Source of the DNA: CAYMWF01 sp964394085 [NCBI: uncultured Gemmatimonadota bacterium]
GTDB lineage: Bacteria > GCA-2686955 > CAYMWF01
NCBI GenBank assembly: GCA_964394085.1
Contig: CAYMWF010000024.1
Location: forward strand, 1-64,000
Direction: 5' to 3'
Length of the DNA stretch: 64,000 nucleotides
Positions 26,120 through 35,967 of this stretch are shown in pieces. The notes under the pieces are model-generated. The model made no database searches, was not told where the DNA came from, and was given only the letters and a program-made list of their open reading frames with translations. The number at the start of each line of letters is the position of its first letter. Position 1 is the first letter of the stretch. The position numbers and the translations under genes are program-made.

Positions 26120-27494
26120 CGTGAGCCCTCCTGCGTCTGCTCGTGAACATTTCGGAAGTGTCGTTGGCTACGATCTCGTAAAGAACCGCCTGTTTTTCTC
26201 CTTTTTTCCGCAGGATTCGTCCGAGCCGCTGCACATGCTCCCTGATCGAGCCGCTTCCGGAGATTATGATGCCGACATTCGCTTCCGGGATGTCGACCCC
26301 CTCGTTCAAAACCTTGGATGCCGCCAGGACGTTATATGTTCCTTTCGAAAAGCCGTCGAGAATCTCAGCGCGTTCCGTCACTCTGGTCTGATGGGTGATT
26401 ACGGGCACCAGGAACCGGCGCGACAATTCGTAAGCCGGCTTATTGCGCTCGGTGAACAGCAGCACTCGATCGTGCCGGTGCCTGTGCAGAAGGTGGTCGA
26501 TATATTTCAGCTTCGAAGGAGCCGAGAAAGCAAGATGTTTCTGCTTCTGATAGGCTTCCATGGCCCTTCTTCCTTCGATGCCGCTTCCCGAGCGTTTGAG
26601 GAACTGCTTCCAGCCGTCGGGCGTGTGCATCCGTATCCCGTGGCGAGCTATAAAAGCGAGATAGATGCCCCGTGCTTTTTCATACTCGCTGCGTTCCTCT
26701 TCGCTCAACTCGACCAGTAGCCGTTCGATCGTATAGTCTGCGAGATATTCACCGGCGAGATCACCTATTTCGCATGCGTACGCGGTCGGACCGATAAGAT
26801 GCGAAAAGTCGACATGTTTTCCGTCCGCGCGTTCAGGAGTGGCCGACAATCCCAGCCTGTAGGGCGCCAGGCATGAGCTCGCCGCAAGAGAAAATGAATC
26901 ACCCGGCAAATGATGACATTCGTCGAAAATAATCATTCCGAAACGAGCGCCCAGGTGCTCCATGTGCAGATATGCGGAATCGTAGGTGGTGGCGGTGAGC
27001 GGTTCGATCGTGAACTCTCCTCCGCCGACGACGCCCACATCGCAGCGGAAGCTGGTGCGCAGCAGATCGTACCACTGGGTTACGAGGTTGAGAGTAGGCG
27101 CAACCACCAGCGTGCTTTTCCGCACTGCATCGATCGCCATCAACCCGACGTAGCTTTTACCCGCGCCGGTGGGAAGAACCACCAGGCCGCGCCCTCCCGA
27201 GTCATACCAGGCTTCGAAGGCTTCCTGCTGGAACGGCCTCGGAACACGTTTGACCTTGAGAGAGGTTTTCAGGTCATCGAAACGGCGGGCGTCATCCGTG
27301 AAGGAGACCCCGTGAAGCCCGAGAGATTCCACTATTGCGGCATAAGCGAGTGCCGGGGCGCGGTGGCATCTTGTCCGGTGATCCCATAGAACTCCATCCG
27401 GAAAGGGGAAAGGGGGCTCTTTGCCGAAACCTCTTATCTCCACGGTGCCGGCTGTGAAACACAGCTTTATATCAGGAGACAGACGGGTCATCAT
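26106..27494 (-). CDS. XPB/Rad25-like SF2 DNA helicase
   Basis: 462 residues, ATG at 27494. A short N-terminal damage-recognition-like domain (about 1-90) precedes the motor. Walker A is VLPTGAGKSYVGL (about 115), motif II is IIFDECHHLPGDSF (about 190), motif III is LGLSATPERADGKH. The second RecA half has VLLFTERNKPAYEL, LAASKVLNEGVDIPEANVGI and QRLGRILRKKGEKQ (motif VI). The DECH box plus the DUF790 neighbour point to the XPB group rather than a general DEAD-box enzyme. XPB unwinds DNA around damage and in archaea works with Bax1. Gene order (helicase, nuclease, HEAT protein) suggests a compact nucleotide-excision module. Confidence 0.88.
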   Translation of the reverse strand: MMTRLSPDIKLCFTAGTVEIRGFGKEPPFPFPDGVLWDHRTRCHRAPALAYAAIVESLGLHGVSFTDDARRFDDLKTSLKVKRVPRPFQQEAFEAWYDSGGRGLVVLPTGAGKSYVGLMAIDAVRKSTLVVAPTLNLVTQWYDLLRTSFRCDVGVVGGGEFTIEPLTATTYDSAYLHMEHLGARFGMIIFDECHHLPGDSFSLAASSCLAPYRLGLSATPERADGKHVDFSHLIGPTAYACEIGDLAGEYLADYTIERLLVELSEEERSEYEKARGIYLAFIARHGIRMHTPDGWKQFLKRSGSGIEGRRAMEAYQKQKHLAFSAPSKLKYIDHLLHRHRHDRVLLFTERNKPAYELSRRFLVPVITHQTRVTERAEILDGFSKGTYNVLAASKVLNEGVDIPEANVGIIISGSGSIREHVQRLGRILRKKGEKQAVLYEIVANDTSEMFTSRRRRAHVAYR

Positions 27495-27523
27495 CCATCT
27501 TTCCGAAACTGGTGTTCCGGTAA

Positions 27524-28903
27524 TTATTCGACCGGTACGGCCAGGCTCGCAAGGGTGGCCACCACGACCTGCGTTGTCATCCAGGCAAGGTCGGGGCTGT
27601 TGAAGCTCTGGCCGACAGTGTCGAACCTTGTGTGGATAAAGGGGCTGGACTGATTGGTATCTTCAAAGAACCATACAGCCTTGAAACCCCGGGCCCAGAA
27701 AGATGCGTGGTCGCTCGAGCCGCCGCTTATTCCGGAGGACTCCACCGTAGGCAGCTCGGGAACGAAGTAGCCGGCGGCGTCGACGGCAGCTTCGTACAGG
27801 TCGTACGAGTTGTCATTCGTGATGATGTCGAGGTCGAAAACATCACCGTTCTGATAATACCCGTCCATGTCGATATTGATGACGCCCCGTAGATCCACGC
27901 CGTGCCTATTGGCCCAGCCCGCATACGCGGAACTGCCGAAAAGCCCTATCTCCTCACCGGAAAAAGCCACGAAAACTATCGTACTTTCGAAGGAGTACTG
28001 GCTCAAAACCCTTGCGGCTTCAAGAACCGTAACCGTTCCGGAGGCGTTGTCGTCGGCGCCGGGCGCTTTTTTCGTGATCATCATGAACGTGATCGAATCG
28101 TAATGACCGCCGACAAGGTATACCTGGTCCGGATAGAGTGTTCCCGGCAGAACGGCGACGACATTCGGCGAGCTCAAGCCGCCGAGAACAGGCTGTGTAT
28201 ACAGGCTGTCGAAACCGGTAGCTTCCAGGTATTTGAAAATCCCCTGCCCTGCAATATCGCCTTCTTTCCTGAAGCAGATCCGGTTGTCCAGCGCGGTCGA
28301 CAGTACCTCCACGCCGGATTCGATATTCGAAATTTCCACCTTGTCGACCATTTCCTCGATGAGTTCGATCTGTCCGGGTGTAAGGTCGTCGATTCCGGCG
28401 GTTACCGGCGACGCCGCAAGCTCAGAAGATGGAAGCTCGATGGATAATGTCGGGTCGAGCCAGGTGAGACCGTGACCGCCGCCCTGCAGCCAGAGCGCTT
28501 CTTTCAACGTACCCGTGTATAAAAGCCAGCCCTCGAACCTGTGCAGGACCCGGCCCTCTACGGCAACCGCCCGGTTATATCCCGGTCGTCCGGTGTCAAC
28601 CTCCGGAATGAGATAGTAGTCATCTTCAGGGATGTAATCACCGCACTTTATGCAGGATATTCCTGAACCTTCAAGGAATTGCACAGACCGGCGGTCGATT
28701 GTGGCGAGAGCATGGTTCCCCCGGTGGTAGAACACCGTACATCCCGCATCGCCCGCGTCAGTCAGGAATTCAGGGGTCATTCCCTCTATCTCGAAGAATA
28801 TGATCTCCGGCTGTTGTTCCTGTGCATCTAATGCTCCGGTTGCCCCCATAAGGACGGCAGCGATTAAGAAACAGCTCAAACTGATAAAAAGTGGAAGTTT
28901 CAT
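27524..28903 (-). CDS. Secreted M28-family aminopeptidase
   Basis: 459 residues; ATG with GGAGT upstream. Signal peptide 1-27 (LFISLSCFLIAAVLMGATGA). An N-terminal non-catalytic part to about 190 is followed by the M28 zinc peptidase: VYLVGGHYDS (His, first zinc), APGADDNASGTVTVLEAA (Asp bridging both zincs), FVAFSGEEIGLFGSSAY (catalytic Glu and zinc Glu), INIDMDGYY (Asp), and GGSSDHASFWARGF (last His). All zinc ligands are present, so it should be active outside the cytosol, releasing N-terminal residues from peptides. It lies 29 bases upstream of the XPB gene and in the same direction, but function suggests a separate role. Confidence 0.92.
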   Translation of the reverse strand: MKLPLFISLSCFLIAAVLMGATGALDAQEQQPEIIFFEIEGMTPEFLTDAGDAGCTVFYHRGNHALATIDRRSVQFLEGSGISCIKCGDYIPEDDYYLIPEVDTGRPGYNRAVAVEGRVLHRFEGWLLYTGTLKEALWLQGGGHGLTWLDPTLSIELPSSELAASPVTAGIDDLTPGQIELIEEMVDKVEISNIESGVEVLSTALDNRICFRKEGDIAGQGIFKYLEATGFDSLYTQPVLGGLSSPNVVAVLPGTLYPDQVYLVGGHYDSITFMMITKKAPGADDNASGTVTVLEAARVLSQYSFESTIVFVAFSGEEIGLFGSSAYAGWANRHGVDLRGVINIDMDGYYQNGDVFDLDIITNDNSYDLYEAAVDAAGYFVPELPTVESSGISGGSSDHASFWARGFKAVWFFEDTNQSSPFIHTRFDTVGQSFNSPDLAWMTTQVVVATLASLAVPVE

Positions 28904-28996
28904 GGCCGACTCCTTTCGTATAGTAAAAAACTAACCTTTCCCGATAGCGGATTCAAGCAGACAATTGCGGATTCGGCACGGTAAAGGTCGTTTTGT

Positions 28997-30451
28997 TTAA
29001 AAATGGGGGCGGTCGGACAGATATAGGAAGGCCGTGCAGGATGGAGGTGTTTCGAGGTCCCCGCCTGTTATTACCTCAGGTTCGTCGATCCCGGGATCCC
29101 ACGATCTGGTATGGACCAGGTCACTGGAGCATCCGAACTGCCAGAAATTCCCGCGGAAATCGGCGGAGTGGTTGGTGCGCCCCTCGAAAACCCCCGCTCC
29201 GACGCGCACTTCGTACCCGCCGGAGCAGGCATTCCCGAATGTAGATTCCGTGATCACAAGATGGTTCCAGTCCACGGATTCAATAGCCTGGGGGCAGTAT
29301 TTTGTGACAGCCGTATTTCCGATGAACGAACAGCAGGTCGCGGACACCGGGCGCGAATCGTTTTCCTCCTTGTGCATGAGAAGCATCGCACCGCCTGTCG
29401 ACGCGATATTACCGGTGAATGAACATCCCTCGAAATCGATGTGGCCGTTCGTATGAATGCAAACCGCGCCGCCCCCCAGGTATGAATCGATATTCACCGC
29501 ATTTCCTTCGAATTCGCAGTCCTCAATCAATGCGACGGATTCATGGGCGATAAAGAGTGCCCCTCCCAGCTTCCGGGCGCTGTTGAAGCTGAAGCACGAG
29601 CTCTCGAGAACAAGGTCCGTTCCGTACGAAGTATGAATCGCACCTCCCCTCTCCGCTTCGTTCTCTTCGAATGTGCAGGCGATAAATCTTGCAGACGAGC
29701 CGAGGAGGCGCGCAGCTCCCCCTCCTCTTTCTCCGGCGGCGTTATCGATGAAGCGGCACCCGTTGAAGTATACAGGAATTTCATAACTTTCAGCCACGGC
29801 TGCGGCTCCGCCCACGTGAAATGATCTGTTCTGACTGAACTCGCATCGAACCACGCAGACCGGTTTACGCGGGCGATAGAAGTAAACCGCGCCGCCCATG
29901 ATCCGTTCATTGGGCAGCTGACCGGGATCGACGACTATCTCTTCACCTTTATCATAGCGGGCTTCATTCAGAACGAACCGGACGTCACGAAGATATGGAG
30001 AAGCCATCTCTGTTGAAATCGCTGAGTCTCCCGCGTGACGAATTTCGCAGCAGGAAATCAGTGAACCTGACAGGTAACGTCCATATTGATCAATGCTTGC
30101 GTCGCTTGCGGATTTGGCGAACCTGATGCCCCCCCAGTCTCCCACCTCCCCGTCGCGTCCCTCTATAATCACGGTGGAATCGGTATCCCCCGCAACTATC
30201 AACGTGCCTCTGACATCCAGGCGGCAACCCGGCTCTTCTCCCCGCAACCCGGGATCGACGCGACCGAACAAAACCACGGTACCGGGTTTGATCGTCAGTG
30301 ACGCATCCCGCTCGATGATCACATCTTCCGTGAAAATATATGGAGAATCCGCCGTGCTCCAATATTCATCAGATGAAATTCGATATGCGCCTGAAACGGC
30401 CGTCGGCACGGTCAGGACCGCAAAGAATGCTGCGATTATTGCACGACCCAT
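28997..30451 (-). CDS. Secreted right-handed beta-helix protein (Pmp-type repeats)
   Basis: 484 residues; ATG with GGAGG upstream. Signal peptide 1-21 (IIAAFFAVLTVPTAVSG). The mature chain starts with a typical beta-helix cap (DVIIERDASLTIKPGTVVLFG). It then carries many about 20-25-residue coils with the GGA(V/I) and F-x-x-N-x-A pattern of Chlamydia-type polymorphic repeats: NERIMGGAVYFYR, FIDNAAGERGGGAARLL, FEENEAERGGAIHTSYG, FSFNSARKLGGALFIAH, FTGNIASTGGAMLLMH. The fold is found in cell-surface adhesins and polysaccharide-active enzymes. No catalytic site is seen and no sorting domain at the C-terminus, so a surface or matrix role is the most that can be said. Confidence 0.85.
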   Translation of the reverse strand: MGRAIIAAFFAVLTVPTAVSGAYRISSDEYWSTADSPYIFTEDVIIERDASLTIKPGTVVLFGRVDPGLRGEEPGCRLDVRGTLIVAGDTDSTVIIEGRDGEVGDWGGIRFAKSASDASIDQYGRYLSGSLISCCEIRHAGDSAISTEMASPYLRDVRFVLNEARYDKGEEIVVDPGQLPNERIMGGAVYFYRPRKPVCVVRCEFSQNRSFHVGGAAAVAESYEIPVYFNGCRFIDNAAGERGGGAARLLGSSARFIACTFEENEAERGGAIHTSYGTDLVLESSCFSFNSARKLGGALFIAHESVALIEDCEFEGNAVNIDSYLGGGAVCIHTNGHIDFEGCSFTGNIASTGGAMLLMHKEENDSRPVSATCCSFIGNTAVTKYCPQAIESVDWNHLVITESTFGNACSGGYEVRVGAGVFEGRTNHSADFRGNFWQFGCSSDLVHTRSWDPGIDEPEVITGGDLETPPSCTAFLYLSDRPHF

Positions 30452-30701
30452 CTGAATCCTCCCATCTTATCCGGATGTTCTTTCCGCCGGCTGCGTCATC
30501 AACCCGCCTTCATCCCGGATAGTAGGAAGAACCGGAGATATCTGGGGAAAGGTAAATTATTGAAGCATTTTGAATGTTGGTGGAAGAAGTTTATAATAAA
30601 GGGACAAAGCTGGCGGGTCGGGAAGAATGTGCCCCCCGGGGCATCGCACCCCATTATCGGAGGATTATTCTATAATCGCCGGAATCCATGGATAAAAAAA
30701 T

Positions 30702-33272
30702 ATGAAAATCGACAGTAAAAAACGGAAACGCCAATCGAAACAAACCGGTCTTCTGGAAGAAGACGCGAGACAAAAAGCGCTGAAATCTCGATACAGGCGT
30801 GTTGTGAAAGAACTGGAAAGCTTTGAAGAAGGTTTCAACACCTTGTTCGAAGCCTCGAGCGAGATCTATTTTCTTTATGATCTGAAGGGCAACATCATAA
30901 ACGGCAACACGGTCGCCATGGAGACCGTAGGTTATGACAAAGAGGAGCTCATCGGTAAAAATCTTTTTAAAATCGGGCTTCTTGCACCTTCACAACTACC
31001 CAAAGCGAGAGCAAACATGGCCCGGAATGTTCGCGGCCAGCCGACGGGACCTGAAATTTTCGAGCTGAAAAAGAAGGACGGCGGGAAGCTTCTGCTGGAA
31101 ATTCATTCGATTCCGCTCAAATTGAGAGGTGAATCGTTCGTCCTGGGAATCGGCACGGACGTAACCGCACAAAAGCTGTCGGAAGAAAAGCTGAGGGAAT
31201 CGGAAGAAAAGCTCAGAATCATTATCGACAATGTAAGTGACGTGATCTTCCAGCTTTCTCCTGCGGGATATATCCAGTTTTTAAGCCCGAATGTAGAAGA
31301 TTTGTATGGATACAAAGTAGAAGAGCTCGAGGGACGGCACCTCACCAAAACTACTCCGGCGGCTGAAATTCCCAAATCGCTCAAAGCGTTGGCTTCAGTC
31401 ATTTCGGGGAAGAAGATTAAAAATCTCGAAATAAACCAGGTGGATGCCTACGGGAAGATAATTCCGATGGAGATCAATGCCGCTCCCGTCAGGCGGGACG
31501 GCAAAGTTATCGCGGCCCAGGGTGTTATGAGGAATATCACCGAGAGGAAAGCTGCGGAGGAGCGGGAGGTGAAATATGCCGCCAACCTGGTTCAGTTATC
31601 CGAAACAGCCATTCAACTCGTCCAGCTTTCTCCGGATAAGGATGTTTTTCGTCAAATTGCATTACAGTTGAGACGGTTTGAAGATATTCTGGTCACAATC
31701 ATCAATGAATATGACGACCAGACCGACACCCTGGTATGCCGTGCATTCTGCGGACCGGACGAAAAGGTCGGAAAGGTGTCTCAACTTCTGGGAATGGATC
31801 CGGTCGGTTCGTCATATCCGATACCTGATGAAGATACGAGAAATAAATTGCTGAGCGGCGCTCTGAAAAAGATCCCCGGCGGGATCTACGAAATCGCTTT
31901 CGGTGAAATACCGAGGCATACATGTGAGAAGGTTGAAAAGCATCTGGATATAGGTGACGTATACGGGATGGGCCTTGTAGACAAGAGCAGGCTTTTCGGA
32001 AGCGCCATCGTTTTTCTGAAGAAAGATGCAGCAATCGACACGCGTATCATCGCAACGTTCGGTAACCAGGCATCGGTCGTCCTACAGAAAAGCAAGGTGG
32101 AAAAGGGCAGGTCTATTCTCGAAGAGCAACTGCGTCAGTCCCAGAAGATGGAAGCCATAGGGCAGCTTGCAGGAGGAGTCGCCCACGATTTCAATAACCT
32201 TCTGTCAACGATCCTGGGTTATACCGAACTTGCCATGATGAGCACGGATGAATCGGAGATAGCCTACCGGAACATGGACAAGGTTCTGAAGTCGACTATG
32301 CGCGCCGCTGCGTTGACCCGGCAGCTTCTATTGTTCAGTCGCAGGCAGCCCATGGAGTTCAGCTCCGTCGACATCAGCAGGACGGTTGAGAATCTCCGTG
32401 AAATGCTCAGCCGTCTTCTGGGAGAAGACATTGTCATAAAAACAGAGAGAGAAGCCAGCTCCTGGATAATTCAGGCCGACGAGGGCAATATAGAACAGAT
32501 TCTCGTAAATCTTGCCGTTAATGCAAGGGACGCCATGAAAGATGGCGGAACGCTGACGATTACAACCGAAAACAAGACCCTTGATGAAAAAATGTGCTTA
32601 TACATACCTGAAGCGCGTCCCGGCCGGTACGTGTGTCTGACGGTCGAGGATACGGGCCACGGCATGGATGAAAATGTCCGCCAACGGATTTTCGAGCCGT
32701 TCTTCAGCACAAAGGGGGTGGGGAAGGGGACCGGGCTCGGTCTTTCTGTCGCTTACGGTATAGTAAAGGAGCATGACGGCTGGATAAATGTATTCAGTAG
32801 ACAGAAACAGGGGACTACATTCAGGATTTATCTTCCGGCAGCGCCGGGAAAAGCGCAAATCACGGCTGAAGAACCGGTTTCTCTCGACGGGCTTCACGGC
32901 AACGGCGAACGTATCCTTCTGGTCGAAGATGAGGATACCGTCAGGGAATTAGCCGCCGAGATCCTGAGCGAACAAGGATATGAAGTCGTTTGCGCGGCTA
33001 CGGCCGAGGAAGCGCTGGAATTCTATGATAATCATGAGAGCGGCTTCGACCTTATCTTCACCGATGTCGTGCTGCCGGGACGATCCGCGCTTTCACTGAT
33101 CGAGGAACTCCTGAAACGGGATCCGGATATCAGGGCCCTGTTCAGCAGCGGTTATACCGACGACAAATCCCGATGGCCGTCGATACGCGAGCGCGGGCAC
33201 CATTTCATTCAGAAGCCGTACTCGATGTCGGATTTGCTCGAGACGGTGAAACTGAGTCTTCAGAAAGCATAA
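30702..33272 (+). CDS. Hybrid sensor histidine kinase: PAS-PAS-GAF-HisKA-HATPase-REC
   Basis: 856 residues, ATG with no clear ribosome site nearby. No membrane segment, so it is a cytosolic sensor. A PAS domain at about 45-155 (FLYDLKGNIINGNTVAMETV) and a second at 165-285 (LRIIIDNVSDVIFQLSPAGY) are followed by a GAF-like region (about 300-460). Then comes the H-box [17 protein letters not shown] (His about 494), the ATPase motifs NLAVNARDAMKDGG, VEDTGHGMDE and [15 protein letters not shown], and a C-terminal receiver with acidic LVEDED and FTDVVLPG (phospho-Asp about 787) and Lys in FIQKPYS. Signal and target are unknown; the receiver suggests a phosphorelay. It is followed 95 bases later by a small secreted protein gene. 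Confidence 0.93.
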   Translation: MKIDSKKRKRQSKQTGLLEEDARQKALKSRYRRVVKELESFEEGFNTLFEASSEIYFLYDLKGNIINGNTVAMETVGYDKEELIGKNLFKIGLLAPSQLPKARANMARNVRGQPTGPEIFELKKKDGGKLLLEIHSIPLKLRGESFVLGIGTDVTAQKLSEEKLRESEEKLRIIIDNVSDVIFQLSPAGYIQFLSPNVEDLYGYKVEELEGRHLTKTTPAAEIPKSLKALASVISGKKIKNLEINQVDAYGKIIPMEINAAPVRRDGKVIAAQGVMRNITERKAAEEREVKYAANLVQLSETAIQLVQLSPDKDVFRQIALQLRRFEDILVTIINEYDDQTDTLVCRAFCGPDEKVGKVSQLLGMDPVGSSYPIPDEDTRNKLLSGALKKIPGGIYEIAFGEIPRHTCEKVEKHLDIGDVYGMGLVDKSRLFGSAIVFLKKDAAIDTRIIATFGNQASVVLQKSKVEKGRSILEEQLRQSQKMEAIGQLAGGVAHDFNNLLSTILGYTELAMMSTDESEIAYRNMDKVLKSTMRAAALTRQLLLFSRRQPMEFSSVDISRTVENLREMLSRLLGEDIVIKTEREASSWIIQADEGNIEQILVNLAVNARDAMKDGGTLTITTENKTLDEKMCLYIPEARPGRYVCLTVEDTGHGMDENVRQRIFEPFFSTKGVGKGTGLGLSVAYGIVKEHDGWINVFSRQKQGTTFRIYLPAAPGKAQITAEEPVSLDGLHGNGERILLVEDEDTVRELAAEILSEQGYEVVCAATAEEALEFYDNHESGFDLIFTDVVLPGRSALSLIEELLKRDPDIRALFSSGYTDDKSRWPSIRERGHHFIQKPYSMSDLLETVKLSLQKA

Positions 33273-33367
33273 AGACGGCACGACACTTGTAATTTTCAAT
33301 TCAGAATATTATACAACATAATCTAGTTACTGTATCAGGTCTGGATACTTCTCTGGAGGAGGATTTT

Positions 33368-33970
33368 ATGTTCGGACGAATATTCAACAATATGAACGCA
33401 GGTTTGGTGATTATTATTTTCCTGGTTTTCGCACCCTCATATGCAGACGATGTTACCGACTCGATCGACGAAGGAATAAAATACTATAAAGCGGGCGAGT
33501 TTTCGGATGCGGTTTTGAGTCTGAACTACGCTGTGCAGCTCATCCAGCAGAAGAAGGGCGCGAGTATGGAAAGTCTGCTTCCGGAACCTCTGAAGGGATG
33601 GAAGGCCGAGGAGGCGACCACCGAGACGGCTGCGGCGTCTATGATGGGGGGGATGGTCACCGCCGAGCGCCGGTATACGAAGGGTTCCAGTTCCGTTTCG
33701 ATTCAGATCATCACCGATTCCCCCGTTCTTCAAGGGTTGCTGATGATGTTCGCCAATCCCATGTTCGCTTCATCCGACGGCGGTAAACTTGAAAGAATCA
33801 AAAAGCAGAAAGCCATAGTCAAGTATGATGAAGCGAGTAAAGAAGGTGAAATTCAAATCGTAGTAGCCAATCGATTCTTTGTTCAAATCGACGGAAACGG
33901 CGCAACAAAGGACGATCTGATTAAATTCGCGGAAGCGATCGATTACAAAAAGATCGAATCACAACCGTAG
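33368..33970 (+). CDS. Small secreted protein of unknown function
   Basis: 200 residues; ATG with GGAGGAGG upstream. Signal peptide 1-26 (LVIIIFLVFAPSYADD). Residues 30-55 have one TPR-like helix pair (EGIKYYKAGEFSDAVLSLNY). A conserved-looking segment LLPEPLKGWKAEEATTETAA (65-85) precedes a Met-rich piece (MMGGMVTAERRYTKGSSSVS) and an alternating beta region (VSIQIITDSPVLQGLLMMFA; IQIVVANRFFVQIDGNG). From memory, periplasmic proteins with this L-P-x-P-L-x-G-W motif occur in deltaproteobacteria; their function is not assigned. Confidence 0.7.
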   Translation: MFGRIFNNMNAGLVIIIFLVFAPSYADDVTDSIDEGIKYYKAGEFSDAVLSLNYAVQLIQQKKGASMESLLPEPLKGWKAEEATTETAAASMMGGMVTAERRYTKGSSSVSIQIITDSPVLQGLLMMFANPMFASSDGGKLERIKKQKAIVKYDEASKEGEIQIVVANRFFVQIDGNGATKDDLIKFAEAIDYKKIESQP

Positions 33971-34073
33971 TTGTTGCGGAGTTTTCCGGCAGTTTCTGGC
34001 GGTTTCATCCTTTCCGGGTTCCGGTTCATGCCCGGATCGGCCGGATCGTTCATGGAAAAGAACGGGGAATTCG

Positions 34074-35951
34074 TTGAGTCGCGGAATATCCCAGGACAAG
34101 ACAATAATTGCGTGGGAGCGAATCGTTTCCATAATCGAAAGAGCCCTTGCCGCAGGGGATGAAGCAGCGGATGGTGAAGATGATACCATCCGCGTTCCGC
34201 TCGGACGATTCCTTCTCTCCCAGATGTTCCACCGGGTTAAACCCGCCCTGTCCAAGGGCTGGCTGGAGCGGGATCCGGTGCACCTGGTGATGTTCGGAGC
34301 CACCAACAGCGGCAAATCGACCGTATTGAACCTGCTCCTCGGAAAGATCTCCGCCCCGACGGATTCGAAGGCCAGATCCACCCAGCATTCCACGGCCTTT
34401 CGCAGCTCCTCCATGGGAAATCGCTTCGTCGATGATTTTCCGACGCGCTTCCCGAATTACCATCGTTATCTCAACGAGTATCCCGAAAAACAGTCCGACG
34501 GGGAGTTGAGGACCGGCGGATACAGACCTTGTTTCGTCATCTATGATCCTGATGAATCTCCGGGCCGATCCCTGGCGGCTCCGGTAGCGGAATCGGCGGT
34601 ATTCTGGGACACCCCCGACTTCTCTACCGAAGAGGCCCAGATATACATGTCTGCGGTGCTCGATACAGCGGCGATGGGCGACATCGTTATTTTGACGGTC
34701 ACCAGAGAGAACTACGCCGATCACAGGGGCCTCCTGCTGCTCGACATGATCCGTAAGACCGGCGTGCCGGTTCTGGTAATTGCAAACAAGCTTGAGGATG
34801 ACACCAGCCTTCTCGACGATATAAAGGGCAAGCTGTATTCCGGAAAACCGGAAAAATCCGGGAGGCGAAAAAAGGAATTTGAAATTTATCCGCTGCCGTA
34901 CGTAAGGGGTTCGGACGACGATGAGCGGACACGTCTTCTTTCCGAGCATGCGGGTGCTTCCGTTCTGAGGGAAGCTTCCGCCGAATATATTGCATCCGGT
35001 CCCAGGCTGAAGAAGCGGGTGCTGAAAGGATGTTCGGAGTTCATCGAACAGTCTCTGGATGACGTGCTCAAGCCCCTGAGGACGGAGATCGATCTCGAAG
35101 AATCCTGGGCTGCGGCCGTTGATAAGATTACCGAAGCGGAATTCTATTCACGGTACTGGAGCGATTACCTGGGAAGAGAAGACTACGAGCAGTACGGCGA
35201 TTTCAACCTGGCGGTCATCAAGTGGCTGGATCTGCTCGAGATTCCGGGTATCGGCAGGTTCGTATCGAGGGCGGCGGGCGTGGCTCGCTTGCCTTTCAGG
35301 TGGGTGAAAAAAGGGATCAGGAAAATCCTGACCGATGATGACCAGCCTGTCAAAACGAAAGAGGAGGAAGTGGTTTATGACTCTTACCAGCGATGGATAC
35401 GGGCCCTGATCGCCGAAGCCCAGCGAAGGGGAGAAAGGTTCGATAATACAGCCCAGGTAAAACTCGAACAGAAACTCGGCAGCGACATATTCAGAAGTGA
35501 GCTCGAGGAAAATTTCAGCCGGGCATATGTCAGTCACCGCAAAACCATGAAAGTGCTCATCGAACAGGTTGCATACAGCCTGGCGGAATATGTCGAAAAA
35601 CGTCCTTCGGTAAGAAAAGCGCTTCAAGGCTCCAAATTCCTGCTCGATTCCGTCGCAACGATCGGCGTGGTGGCGACGGGCGGTCTCGACTGGACCGACC
35701 TGGTCGTTGCTCCGATGGTTGCCCCGGTGGTCCGCCTGGTCCTGGAATTGGCCGGCCAGGGCTTCATGGAAATCCAGAAGCGGGCTTTGAAGGAGAATCA
35801 GTTCCGGTCGATGCGAAAAGCTTTCAATGATTACATGGTGGAACCCGTCAAGACAGGGCTGGAGGTCTCGGTCACTCGCGATGAATTCGAATCGGTAACC
35901 GGAGATTTCGCCGTTCTGAAAAAAGCCCTTGCTGAAATCAGCCGGGCCTGA
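34074..35951 (+). CDS. Dynamin-like GTPase, first of a tandem pair
   Basis: 625 residues from a TTG at 34074 with only a weak ribosome site. The G domain follows an N-terminal helical segment: P-loop VMFGATNSGKSTVLNLLLG (about 70-88), G2 region with Thr in QHSTAFRS, G3 WDTPDFST, and G4 VIANKLEDD (NKxE instead of NKxD). C-terminal to it a long helical region continues (330-600), with a possible hydrophobic stretch FLLDSVATIGVVATGGLDWT. That is the layout of bacterial dynamin-like proteins, which oligomerise on membranes on GTP binding. The second GTPase follows 16 bases later. The operon ends with a YgbA homologue. Related tandem pairs are known to need each other. Confidence 0.8.
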   Translation: MSRGISQDKTIIAWERIVSIIERALAAGDEAADGEDDTIRVPLGRFLLSQMFHRVKPALSKGWLERDPVHLVMFGATNSGKSTVLNLLLGKISAPTDSKARSTQHSTAFRSSSMGNRFVDDFPTRFPNYHRYLNEYPEKQSDGELRTGGYRPCFVIYDPDESPGRSLAAPVAESAVFWDTPDFSTEEAQIYMSAVLDTAAMGDIVILTVTRENYADHRGLLLLDMIRKTGVPVLVIANKLEDDTSLLDDIKGKLYSGKPEKSGRRKKEFEIYPLPYVRGSDDDERTRLLSEHAGASVLREASAEYIASGPRLKKRVLKGCSEFIEQSLDDVLKPLRTEIDLEESWAAAVDKITEAEFYSRYWSDYLGREDYEQYGDFNLAVIKWLDLLEIPGIGRFVSRAAGVARLPFRWVKKGIRKILTDDDQPVKTKEEEVVYDSYQRWIRALIAEAQRRGERFDNTAQVKLEQKLGSDIFRSELEENFSRAYVSHRKTMKVLIEQVAYSLAEYVEKRPSVRKALQGSKFLLDSVATIGVVATGGLDWTDLVVAPMVAPVVRLVLELAGQGFMEIQKRALKENQFRSMRKAFNDYMVEPVKTGLEVSVTRDEFESVTGDFAVLKKALAEISRA

Positions 35952-35967
35952 ACCGGAGTAGGCTCAA

